64,000 nucleotides of DNA from Nannocystis exedens (GTDB taxonomy: Bacteria; Myxococcota_A; Polyangia; Nannocystales; Nannocystaceae). The notes under the pieces were generated by a model. It searched no databases. It was given only the letters and a program-made list of their open reading frames with translations, and had not been told where the DNA came from. Shown here in pieces: positions 44,325-55,771 of the stretch. A program made the position numbers and the translations under genes. Location: the NCBI RefSeq assembly GCF_002343915.1, contig NZ_NETK01000001.1:10998001-11062000 (forward strand), written 5' to 3'. The stretch's first letter is position 1. Each line of letters opens with the position of its first letter.

Positions 44325-46019
44325 ATGTCTCGTTCTTCACGAATCACCGGGCCGTCCGCGGCCGCGATCACCACGCTGCCCCTGTGGGCGCTCCTCGCTT
44401 GCGGGGGCGGTCAAGGCGCGACGACCAACGGCTTCGCCTCGGCCACCGAGACGTCCACCTCCGGCGCGTCCACGGCGCCCGGAGCGACCACCTCCACCGG
44501 CGACACCTCCACCGGCGAACCGACCACCGGGCCGGAGCCGACGACGGCGGCGACGACGACGACGACCGAGGGCGCGGTCACCGGCACGACCACGATGTCC
44601 GGAACGCCATGTTCTTCGGACCAGGATTGTAAGGACAGCCCGGACGGCCCGGTGTGCGACGTCGACGCCGGGGTGTGCTCGCAGCCGTGCGAGCCGGGCG
44701 AGCAGGAGCCGTGCTACGGCGGCCCGGACGGCACCCAGGACGTGGGCGCGTGCGTGTCGGGGATCCGGACGTGCCTCGAGAACGGCCTCGGGTTCGGCGC
44801 CTGCGAGGGCGCGGTGTGGCCGACGCCCGAGGTGTGCGGCAACGCGATCGACGACGACTGCGACGGCGACGCCGACGAGGACGCCGACGAGGACGGCGAC
44901 GGCTGGGGCGTGTGCGGCGGCGACTGCTGCGACGTCGCCAGCGGGGCGTGCGCCGACCCGGAGCTGGTCAACCCCGGCGCGTACGAGTTCGTCGGCAACA
45001 CCGTCGACGACGACTGCGACGGCGACACCGACGAGGAGGCGCCGAGCTGCGACGCGGCCCTCGCCAGCGACTCGGCCGACCCGCTCGACTACGCCCGCGC
45101 GCTCGACCTGTGCCAGATGACCGTCGAGGACCCGGCTGACCCGAAGGACAAGACCTGGGGCGTCATCGGCGGCAAGTTCAGCCTGGCCGACGGGACAGGT
45201 CTGCCGGCGGCCGCGTCGCGCTCGATCCGCGCCGCGTTCGGCGACAAGATCGGGCCGCAGAAGCACAGCCGCCTGATGGTGCTGTCGAGCGGCCACGCCG
45301 CCGACGCCAACGACACCAAGCCGAACTTCGTGAAGTTCGAGGGCGGCGCCAACCTCGGCACGACGAGCCCGCCGCCGCAGGACTGGTGGACGGCGATCGG
45401 CGGCAAGCTGCCCAACCCGCCCGGCTGCAACGTGCCGCAGGTGCCGTCGGCCAACGACCCGATCATGCTCAAGCTGCGGATCCGGGTGCCGACCAACGCC
45501 AAGTCGTTCTCCACCAAGATGTACTTCTTCTCGGCCGAGTACCCCGAGTACGTGTGCAGCCAGTACAACGACTTCTTCGTCGCGCTGGTCGACTCGGACG
45601 CCGACGGCAACCCGGACGACAAGAACGTGGCGATCTACGACGACGGCCAGACGCAGTGGCCGATCGGCGTCAACCTCGTCAAGGTCGCCGACGGGCTGTT
45701 CACCCAGTGCCAGGGCGGCGAGGTCGGCTGCGCGGCGCAGAACGTCCCGACCTCCGACTACAACGGCTGCGAGGGCACCGCCGATCTGGTCGGCACCGGC
45801 TTCGAGCAGAACGACTTCTCGACGTGCGAGCCGTCGCAGACGATGATCGGCGGCGGCACCGGCTGGCTGACGATGAGCGGCAACGTCGCGCCGGGCGAGA
45901 TCATGGAGATCCGCCTGGCGATCTGGGACACCGGCGGCCACATCTTCGACTCGGTGGTGCTGCTCGACGCGTGGGAGTGGTCGCTCGATCCGGCGGCCCC
46001 GGGCGTGACGCCGGGCTGA
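44325..46019 (+). CDS. MopE-like, choice-of-anchor L lipoprotein
   Basis: A 564-residue lipoprotein. The leader ends in lipobox LLAC near residue 25 and is followed by a Thr/Ser-rich tether (TSTGDTSTGEPTTGPEP). Residues ~95-240 are Cys-rich with two MopE-type units CGNAIDDDCDGDADED and NTVDDDCDGDTDEE, acidic motifs found in metal-binding surface proteins. Residues ~250-560 match the choice-of-anchor-L domain of the gene at 2353: LMVLSSGHAADAN, FFSAEYPEYVCSQYNDFFVAL and LAIWDTGGHIFDSVVLLDAWEW. Start ATG 44325 has a good GGAGGAG ribosome site 7 bp upstream, unlike most genes here. It is divergent from the amidohydrolase gene. Confidence 0.87.
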   Translation: MSRSSRITGPSAAAITTLPLWALLACGGGQGATTNGFASATETSTSGASTAPGATTSTGDTSTGEPTTGPEPTTAATTTTTEGAVTGTTTMSGTPCSSDQDCKDSPDGPVCDVDAGVCSQPCEPGEQEPCYGGPDGTQDVGACVSGIRTCLENGLGFGACEGAVWPTPEVCGNAIDDDCDGDADEDADEDGDGWGVCGGDCCDVASGACADPELVNPGAYEFVGNTVDDDCDGDTDEEAPSCDAALASDSADPLDYARALDLCQMTVEDPADPKDKTWGVIGGKFSLADGTGLPAAASRSIRAAFGDKIGPQKHSRLMVLSSGHAADANDTKPNFVKFEGGANLGTTSPPPQDWWTAIGGKLPNPPGCNVPQVPSANDPIMLKLRIRVPTNAKSFSTKMYFFSAEYPEYVCSQYNDFFVALVDSDADGNPDDKNVAIYDDGQTQWPIGVNLVKVADGLFTQCQGGEVGCAAQNVPTSDYNGCEGTADLVGTGFEQNDFSTCEPSQTMIGGGTGWLTMSGNVAPGEIMEIRLAIWDTGGHIFDSVVLLDAWEWSLDPAAPGVTPG

Positions 46020-46036
46020 CGCTCATCGGCGTGTCA

Positions 46037-46099
46037 CGGAGGACATGCTCGATCGAGCATGTCCTCCGGAGAATGTCCTCGGGGACACAAGATTCGAGC
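46037..46099. repeat. 14-bp units forming a perfect 32-bp palindrome between convergent genes
   Basis: Units CATGCTCGATCGAG, CATGTCCTCCGGAG, AATGTCCTCGGGGA and CACAAGATTCGAGC in register (46044-46099). The first two and their flank create a perfect 32-bp palindrome at 46037-46068 with arms CGGAGGACATGCTCGA. It lies between stops at 46019 and 46111 and could terminate both strands, though it lacks T tracts. Confidence 0.88.
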
Positions 46100-46110
46100 G
46101 CGCGGCGCCG

Positions 46111-47079
46111 TCACGGGCGCGCGGACGCCTCGCGCGCGGGGGCGAGGCCGTAGCGCGTGCGGGCCCACGCGGCGGTGCGCGCGACAGCCTCGTCGACGGG
46201 GGTGGCCGACCAGCCGAAGGCGGCGCGGAACTTCGAGTCGTCGACCTCGAACGGGACCTCCCACTGATAGATCATCTCGGCCATCTCGCGCATCGTCGGC
46301 GAGACCAGGCCGAGCGTGCGCACGAGCCAGCGCGGGACCGAGGTGACGTCGGCGTCGCGGCCGAGGGCGCGGCCGAGGCGCTGCGTCAGGCTGCGGGTGC
46401 TCTCGGCCGGCGGCGTGGGGACGTGCCAGACGTGACCGAAGCCGCGGTCGCTGGTGCCGAGGGTGACGAGGGCGCGCGCGACGTCCTCGACGTAGGTGTA
46501 CGCGTGCGGGAGGTCGGGATCGCCGAACATCTGGCCCTTGCGGCCGGCGAGGACCCGCCGGAAGAAGCGGTCGTTCCACACGGCGTAGGCGAGGTCGGCG
46601 CCGAAGAAGTCGCTGGCGCGGGCGATCGCCACCGGGACGTCGCCGCGGCGATCGGCGGCGAGCCGCAGCTCGCCGAGCTTCACCCGCAGCTCGCCCTTCT
46701 TGCTGCACGGCACCTGCGGCGAGTCCTCGCGCATCGGCCCGCCCGGCCGCCCGTACATGTAGAGGCAGTCGAGCGCGACCAGGCGAGCGCCGGCGTGCCG
46801 GGCCCCATGGAGGGCGCCGCGGGCCATCGGCAGCAGCTCCTGCGGCCAGCGGTGATAGGCCGGGTTCATGCAGTCGTAGACGACGGCGGCGCCCTCGACG
46901 GCCCGGCGGGCGAAGTCGAGGTCCGTGATGTCGCCGGCGACGAGCTCGGGGCCGACGCCGACCGCCGAGCGGCGGACCTGGCGGACCCGCAGGCCGCGGG
47001 CGCGCAGGAGTTCGACGACGCGGCCGCCGATCTGGCCGGCGCCGAGGACGACGTGGAGCGGTGCGGAGGTGGCTTGCAT
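46111..47079 (-). CDS. NAD(P)-dependent epimerase/dehydratase family protein
   Basis: A 322-residue extended short-chain dehydrogenase. The N-terminal Rossmann motif is VVLGAGQIGGRVVELL near residues 10-25, then AGDITDLDFA. The active-site region is LVALDCLYMYG near residue 100, followed by REDSPQVPCSKKGELRVKLGE. Later parts resemble sugar epimerases (HAYTYVEDVARALVTLG). The typical YxxxK is not clear, so catalytic type is uncertain. Start ATG 47079. It is divergent from a LysR regulator with TTGCATG/ATGCAAG motifs between them, so it is the likely target of that regulator. Confidence 0.87.
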   Translation of the reverse strand: MQATSAPLHVVLGAGQIGGRVVELLRARGLRVRQVRRSAVGVGPELVAGDITDLDFARRAVEGAAVVYDCMNPAYHRWPQELLPMARGALHGARHAGARLVALDCLYMYGRPGGPMREDSPQVPCSKKGELRVKLGELRLAADRRGDVPVAIARASDFFGADLAYAVWNDRFFRRVLAGRKGQMFGDPDLPHAYTYVEDVARALVTLGTSDRGFGHVWHVPTPPAESTRSLTQRLGRALGRDADVTSVPRWLVRTLGLVSPTMREMAEMIYQWEVPFEVDDSKFRAAFGWSATPVDEAVARTAAWARTRYGLAPAREASARP

Positions 47080-47150
47080 GCTGCTAGGATGGTCGTTGCA
47101 TGGGCGCAAGAAAATCGGCAGCGGTGCAAGCGATCTCGGCAACCATGCAA
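47074..47150. promoter_or_regulatory. Candidate LysR operator region
   Basis: The divergent gap has CTTGCATGC at 47073-47081, GTTGCATGG at 47095-47103, GTGCAAG at 47124-47130 and CATGCAAG at 47144-47151. Two of them combine to TTGC-N6-GCAA (T-N11-A type). This supports the LysR start at 47145, placing the motifs outside the gene. Confidence 0.5.
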
Positions 47151-48062
47151 GGAAGCGAGGAGGGCCGCTGGGACGACGTGCGCGTGTTCCTGGCGGCCCA
47201 TCGCCTGCGCAACCTCGGGGCCGCGGCGCGTCGGCTCGGGGTCGACATCTCGACGGTGAGCCGCCGCCTGACGGCGTTCGAGGCGACGGTCGGGGCGCGG
47301 CTGTTCGATCGCGGGCGCCACGGGCTGACGCCGACGCGCGCGGCCGAGGCGGTGCTGACGGCGGCGGAGGCGATGGAGCTGGCCCACGCGCGGCTCGGTC
47401 GCGAGGCGTCGGCGGTCGAGGCGGCGCCCGAAGGGGTGGTGCGGATCAGCGCGCCACCTGGCCTGGCGGACATGTTCGTGGTGCCGGCGCTGGTGCTGCT
47501 GCGGCAGCGGTTCCCGGGGATCGTGGTGGAGCTCGAGACGTCGGTGCGGGTGGTCGACCTGACGCGCGGCGAGGCCGACCTGGCGCTGCGCTCGGTGCGG
47601 CCGACCTCCGCCGAGCTGGTGCTCCGCAAGGTGATGCACGCGCGCTCGCTGGCGATGACGTCGCCGGCGCTGGCGCGCTCGCTCGGGGTGCTGCACGACT
47701 GGAGCGCGGCGCCGTGGCTGGGCTTCGACCACGACCTGGCCAGCTCGCCGGCGGCGCAGTGGATCGCCCGCCACGTGGCGCGCGCGAGCGTGGTGCTGCG
47801 GACGAGCCACTACGCCAGCCTGCTGGCGGGGGCGGCCGCGGGGATGGGCGTGGTGCTGCTGCCCGCCCCGTACGCGCGGGCGCGCGAGCTGGTCGAGGTG
47901 CGCCACGACCCGACGCTGGCGGCCAGCGCGGCGAGCTGGCCGGTCGACGATCTGTGGCTGGTCGGGCACAGGTCGCAGCGCGACCTGCCGCGCGTGGCCG
48001 CGGTGTGGCAGGTGCTGACGGAGACGCTCGGGGTGGTCCGCGAGGCGCGGGCGCGAGGCTGA
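47145..48062 (+). CDS. LysR-family transcriptional regulator
   Basis: A 305-residue LysR regulator. The winged helix-turn-helix spans about residues 8-66: WDDVRVFLAAHRLRNLGAAARRLGVDISTVSRRLTAFEATVGARLFDR. The effector domain spans about 95-300 (GVVRISAPPGLADMFVVPALVLL, GEADLALRSVRP, HYASLLAGAAAGMGVVLLP). Start ATG 47145 is chosen over ATG 47100 because LysR proteins start just before the WDDV segment and the intervening bases hold operator-like motifs. It probably controls the divergent epimerase gene and itself. The inducer is unknown. Confidence 0.92.
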   Translation: MQGSEEGRWDDVRVFLAAHRLRNLGAAARRLGVDISTVSRRLTAFEATVGARLFDRGRHGLTPTRAAEAVLTAAEAMELAHARLGREASAVEAAPEGVVRISAPPGLADMFVVPALVLLRQRFPGIVVELETSVRVVDLTRGEADLALRSVRPTSAELVLRKVMHARSLAMTSPALARSLGVLHDWSAAPWLGFDHDLASSPAAQWIARHVARASVVLRTSHYASLLAGAAAGMGVVLLPAPYARARELVEVRHDPTLAASAASWPVDDLWLVGHRSQRDLPRVAAVWQVLTETLGVVREARARG

Positions 48063-48071
48063 GGCCGCGCG

Positions 48072-48965
48072 TCAGGGGCGGCGTTCGAGGCGGAAGCGGG
48101 TCGAGCCGCGGATCGCCATGGCGATGCCGCTGATCAGCATCGCCACGCCGACGCCGAGGATGACGGCGCCGACGGTGCGCCTGTCGCCGTCGCGGCTGAT
48201 GGCGGTGAGCATGGCGCCGGCCAGCGTGCCGCCGGCGCCGTAGCCCGACATCAACATGCCGCCGATGAGGAGGCCGCGCCGGCCGGGCTGGACGCGGGCG
48301 ACGTACTCGCCCTCGAGGTCCTTGAGGAAGAAGGTCTGCGACGGCATCATCCGGTCGCCGCCGAAGTAGAACGGGTAGCCGGCGCGGCCGTCGATGACCT
48401 TGCCGCACGGGGCGCGACAGACCGAGCGAGCCCCGGCGAGCCCGGCCCGGGCCGCCTGCGGGCTGACGGCGCCGATCGGGGCCACGGCCTCGAGCAGGTG
48501 GACGTCGGCCGGGCGCGTGAGCTCGATGAAGATCCGCGGCCGGCTCGGACCCGGGGCGACCTCGTCGTCGGCGACCGCGGCGGTGCTGTCCGCGGGGACA
48601 TGTCCCGGAGGCTGGGGGACATGTCCTTCGGGACCGGTGGTGGCGGCGCCGGCGAACGTGGTCGAGGCGATGTCGGCCCACGGGATCGTCCGCGCGCCGC
48701 CGGTGAGCTGGATGACGACCTCGCGGTCCTGGTGGAGCTCGAGGATGGTGCCGCGCAGGACGCTGCCGTCGCGCAGGATCACGGTGTCGTAGACGGCCGG
48801 CGGCGGGGACTCCTGCACGAGCACGGGCTGCGGGGCGGGCTCGACCACGCGGACGGACTCCGGCGCGGGGGCGGGCGCGACGGGGCCGGGCTGCTGGGCG
48901 CGGGCGGGGGCGCCGGTCAGCGCGAGCGCGACGATCGTGACGACGGCGGCGCTACGGCGGGGCAT
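48072..48965 (-). CDS. Exported membrane protein, unknown function
   Basis: A 297-residue protein with signal peptide (AAVVTIVALALTGAPARAQ). A Pro-rich stretch is followed by a small beta domain YDTVILRDGSVLRGTILELH...VIQLTGGARTIPW, which looks like a Sm-like or barrel module. A repeat-encoded loop TTGPEGHVPQPPGHVPADS (48585-48633) separates it from a region with two Cys (ARSVCRAPCGKV) and two C-terminal membrane segments (LIGGMLMSGYGAGGTLAGAML, AVILGVGVAMLISGIAMAI). Start ATG 48965 lies exactly 8 bp after TACAAC. Similar proteins are common hypotheticals in myxobacteria; no function assigned. Confidence 0.75.
   Translation of the reverse strand: MPRRSAAVVTIVALALTGAPARAQQPGPVAPAPAPESVRVVEPAPQPVLVQESPPPAVYDTVILRDGSVLRGTILELHQDREVVIQLTGGARTIPWADIASTTFAGAATTGPEGHVPQPPGHVPADSTAAVADDEVAPGPSRPRIFIELTRPADVHLLEAVAPIGAVSPQAARAGLAGARSVCRAPCGKVIDGRAGYPFYFGGDRMMPSQTFFLKDLEGEYVARVQPGRRGLLIGGMLMSGYGAGGTLAGAMLTAISRDGDRRTVGAVILGVGVAMLISGIAMAIRGSTRFRLERRP
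48585..48633. repeat. 14-bp repeat units inside membrane-protein gene
   Basis: GCTGTCCGCGGGGA and CATGTCCCGGAGGC, then a 7-bp half unit and CATGTCCTTCGGGA. Encodes GPEGHV and PPGHVPADS on the minus strand. Confidence 0.8.
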
Positions 48966-48973
48966 ACGAGGGC

Positions 48974-48979
48974 GTTGTA
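48974..48979 (-). promoter_or_regulatory. -10 element, leaderless promoter
   Basis: Minus-strand TACAAC with an 8-nt gap to the ATG at 48965. Confidence 0.55.
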
Positions 48980-49078
48980 GCACGAGGGGACCGAGGGCGT
49001 CCGTGGACGGGTTCGCGCTCGCAAACATCGGGAGGCGGTACTCGATGCGGGCTGTGCTTGTTCCGGGCGACCGGGTGC

Positions 49079-52972
<3,894 letters not shown>

Positions 52973-53602
52973 AAGGGCCGTGGACTTGGCACCTGCCACC
53001 GCGACGACCAGGATCCCGGAAACTGCCCCGCGCTTCAACGCACCCCGGGCCCCGCGAGGCCTTGTCCGGGGGGAGGGGTGGTCTACCATCCGAACGACGT
53101 GCCTGCCGCGATCCCCGCCGCCGTCGTCCGGGCGCCCGCGCGCGCCCCCGCGGGCTCCGCCCGGGACCGGGTCGCCGACGGCTCGCCCGCCCACGAGGGG
53201 GCGGAGGTCGGCGCGGGACGAGCGGACGCCTCCGCGGGGGCGCGGGATGTCCGAACGGACATGTCAGCGGGGGCGGTGCCGGCGGGCCCGCTGACGGTAG
53301 CGCCGCGTGCTCGAGCGGACGTGTCCGAGGGCCCGGAGCATGTCCGAACGGACAGGTCCGCGTGGGTGTCGGGTGTCCGAGCGGACAGACCACGCGGGGC
53401 GGAGGTCGTTGGCGCGGCAGCGACGTGTGGGCGGGGGAGCGTCGGACATGTCCGCGAGGACATGTCCGCCGGGTCGGCTCACGTCCAGGCAGACAGGTAC
53501 GCACGGGGCGAACATGTCCGAGCGGAGCGAGCGCGGGAGCGGGAGGTCGTGCGCGCGGCTGCCTTGTCCAGGCGGCGGCGTGCGGGGTATGTCCGGGAGG
53601 AC
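52973..53602. other. Divergent region filled with repeats
   Basis: About 630 bp between the kinase start and the next plus-strand gene. From 53245 on it holds at least eight repeat clusters, e.g. GTCCGAACGGACATGTC (53250), ATGTCCGAACGGACAGG (53340), GGACATGTCCGCGAGGACATG (in two parts near 53450-53465). TAGACC (minus strand, near 53080) may be the kinase -10. Open frames here look like repeat translations (REDMSAGS, VRADRP). Confidence 0.6.
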
Positions 53603-53646
53603 ATGTCGGAAAGTTCGGCGCATGTCCGAGGGGACAGGTCCTGCGA
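53246..53646. repeat. Cluster of 14-bp repeat motifs, many palindromic
   Basis: Dispersed pairs rather than one long array: near 53250, 53270, 53338, 53378, 53447-53474, 53515, 53589-53605 and 53622-53640. Most contain TGTCCGNNCGGACA palindromes. The cluster runs into the start of the gene at 53603 and supplies its ATG. Confidence 0.85.
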
Positions 53647-54580
53647 TGGACGGGCCGGGCGGGCGCTCGCGGCCGGACCCGAGGCGAGGGGCCGCACGTG
53701 GCGGGCGGCGCTGGCGGCGTGGCTCGGGCTGGCGCTGGCCGCCACGCCGGCGCAGGGGCGGGCGGCGCCTGGGGATGTTCGTTCGGACATGTCCGAAGAG
53801 AGACGCGCCGTCGAGGCCGGCCCGCCGCGGGCGACCGCGCAGGACGGGGTCGACGAGGCGGCGGAGCTGTCGGCCGCGGCCCAGGCCCGGCTGGCGGCCG
53901 GCGACCGCGACGGGGCGATCGCGCTGTGGCAGCGGGCGTTCCGGGCCCTCCCGGGCGGGTTCGGCTACGCGCCGCGGCGAGCGACCGCGGCGCTGGCGAT
54001 CGCGGACGCGGAGGCGGCGGGCTACCGCGAGACCGGCGACGCGGCCCGACTCCACGCCGCGATCGCGGCGCTCGACGCTTACCTCGGCGGGCTCGACCCG
54101 ACCGACGACGAGAACCGCGCCGGCGTCGAGGGGCGGCGAGCTGAACTTTGGGCCATGTACCAGAGCGCATCCGCGCCCGAGGGCCCGCGGCCGGCCCCGC
54201 GCGTCGAGCCGGGGCGCCGCGGGTTCGACCGCAAGGCCGGGCTGGCGGCGGCGGGGCTCGGCAGCGGGGCGGTGGTGGCCGGTGTGGTCGCGCTGGCCGG
54301 CGGCCTGACCGGGCGCGCGGTCGACGACGAGCTGAAGGAGGTGACGGCCCGCCCGTGTCAGGGCGACGACCCGCTCGACCCGTGCGGCAGCGACCCCGCT
54401 CGCGAACGCCAGAAGACCGAGCTGGTGGCCGAGGGGCTGCGCGCGAACCGGATGGCGCTGGTCGGCGGGATCCTGGCGGGGGCGCTGCTGACGGCCGGCG
54501 TGGCGGCGCTGATCGCCGGAGCGATCCGCGGCCGCTCGCGCGTGCAGGCGCGGGCCGGGCGGCTGCTGATCCGGTTCTGA
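53603..54580 (+). CDS. Exported TPR-like protein with two C-terminal membrane helices
   Basis: A 325-residue protein. ATG 53603, inside a repeat unit, is the nearest start before the signal-like segment TWRAALAAWLGLALAATPAQG near residues 33-53. Next comes repeat-encoded GDVRSDMSEE, then a TPR-like region AAELSAAAQARLAAGDRDGAIALWQRAF and ALAIADAEAAGYRETGD. Two membrane segments follow (AAAGLGSGAVVAGVVALAGGL and LVGGILAGALLTAGVAALIAGAI) with CQGDDPLDPCGSDP between them. It is a pattern of small myxobacterial envelope proteins next to kinase genes; function unknown. An open frame upstream to 52184 is not supported. Confidence 0.68.
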   Translation: MSESSAHVRGDRSCDGRAGRALAAGPEARGRTWRAALAAWLGLALAATPAQGRAAPGDVRSDMSEERRAVEAGPPRATAQDGVDEAAELSAAAQARLAAGDRDGAIALWQRAFRALPGGFGYAPRRATAALAIADAEAAGYRETGDAARLHAAIAALDAYLGGLDPTDDENRAGVEGRRAELWAMYQSASAPEGPRPAPRVEPGRRGFDRKAGLAAAGLGSGAVVAGVVALAGGLTGRAVDDELKEVTARPCQGDDPLDPCGSDPARERQKTELVAEGLRANRMALVGGILAGALLTAGVAALIAGAIRGRSRVQARAGRLLIRF

Positions 54581-54639
54581 GCGGGCGGCGCCTCGGACGT
54601 GCAGGTGCCGGGTGGGCGCCTCCGTCGCGAATTGCGGCG

Positions 54640-54667
54640 CCTGTCCGAACGGACATGTGTCAGGGCG
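54640..54667. repeat. 14-bp repeat pair across a stop codon
   Basis: CCTGTCCGAACGGA and CATGTGTCAGGGCG between convergent genes; the second unit contains the stop codon (54660-54662) of the minus-strand gene. Confidence 0.85.
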
Positions 54668-55550
54668 CCGAGCACAGCCCCAGGCCGGCGGGCAGGCACG
54701 CGTCGTCGAAGTCGGGGCTGCTCACCGGCCACGGGGCGCAGGTGGTGCCGGGCAGCGCGCCGGCGCAGACGTCCGGGCCCTCGAGGTCGCAGACGGGCGC
54801 GCAGCAGGTGTCGCCGGCGCAGCCGGGCACCAGCGCGGCCGCGACGCAAGCCGTGCCCTCGGCGCAGGTGCCCGGCGACGTGCAGGGCTCGCCGGCGGGG
54901 CTGGGGCGGCCGCCGGGACCGCAGGCGAAGCGCGGCAGATCGGCCGCGATCTGGCACACCTGACCCGCCGGGCACGCAGGCGCCCGGGGATCGCAGGGGA
55001 ACAGGCACACGCCCGCGACGGCGCCGTTCTTGAAGCAGGTCGAGCACGCGTCGGCGCACGTCGGCTCGGTCGGAGTGCCGGCGCAGAGCTCGTGACAGCG
55101 CCGGCCCTGCTCGTCGTCGCCGAGGAACCCGTGGCACACGGCCCCGCGCTCGCACGCGTCGGTGATCGCCCACTCGGCCTCCTCGCACGCGCCGCCCACC
55201 GGCGTCGGCGGCTCGGCGACCGGCACGCAGCTGGCGCCGGCCCACGGCCCGAAGTTCTGGGCGAACGGCTTGCATTTCTGGCCCTCGGGGCAGGTGTCCT
55301 GCCACGGATCGCAGGCGACGCCCGGTGCCGGGAGGTCCGGCTGCTGGGCGAAGTTCAGCGAGCCGCCGGTGGTCGAGACCTCGCCGGCGCTCTCCGTCAC
55401 CGCCGTGCTCGCGGTCGCCCCGGACGTGCTGGTCGTCGCGCCCATCGAGGTCGTCGAGGTCGCGCTCTCGCTCGCCAGCGTCGTCGCTCCCGGACTCGAG
55501 GGCCCACAACCGAACACGAACACGCCGAGGAGCACGAGCCGGCCGCGCAT
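54660..55550 (-). CDS. Cysteine-rich surface lipoprotein
   Basis: A 296-residue lipoprotein. Signal peptide RGRLVLLGVFVFGC ends in a lipobox near residue 15, followed by a Ser/Thr/Ala tether (ATTLASESATSTTSMGA). The rest has about 24 cysteines in short modules such as CDPWQDTCPEGQKCKPFA, CERGAVCHGFLG, CADACSTCFKNGAVAGVC and CAGDTCCAPVCDLEG, a pattern frequent in Nannocystaceae surface proteins. Start ATG 55550 lies 8 bp after TAGCGT. It probably forms a disulfide-stabilised extracellular protein; ligand unknown. Confidence 0.82.
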   Translation of the reverse strand: MRGRLVLLGVFVFGCGPSSPGATTLASESATSTTSMGATTSTSGATASTAVTESAGEVSTTGGSLNFAQQPDLPAPGVACDPWQDTCPEGQKCKPFAQNFGPWAGASCVPVAEPPTPVGGACEEAEWAITDACERGAVCHGFLGDDEQGRRCHELCAGTPTEPTCADACSTCFKNGAVAGVCLFPCDPRAPACPAGQVCQIAADLPRFACGPGGRPSPAGEPCTSPGTCAEGTACVAAALVPGCAGDTCCAPVCDLEGPDVCAGALPGTTCAPWPVSSPDFDDACLPAGLGLCSAP

Positions 55551-55558
55551 CACCGGCG

Positions 55559-55564
55559 ACGCTA
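55559..55564 (-). promoter_or_regulatory. -10 element, leaderless promoter
   Basis: Minus-strand TAGCGT with an 8-nt gap to the ATG at 55550. Confidence 0.45.
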
Positions 55565-55715
55565 GCACGCTCGCCGGGGCCCGCCCATCGCAAACGATCG
55601 CGCCGCCGCTGCGGGAGGCGACGGGCTCGGGGAGACACGGAGGGAGCGGTCCTGGCACGCCGGCTCGTGAGGCGGGCGTGGGCGCCCGCGTGACCCGATC
55701 GACAGGCCTCGCGGA

Positions 55716-55771
55716 CATGTCCATCAAAACATGATTGTTACGACATGTCGATCACGACATGCCCGATCGGC
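55716..55771. repeat. Four 14-bp units across a stop codon
   Basis: CATGTCCATCAAAA, CATGATTGTTACGA, CATGTCGATCACGA and CATGCCCGATCGGC in exact register. The third unit contains the stop codon of the VCBS gene (55752-55754), so its last residues are repeat-encoded. Confidence 0.9.
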
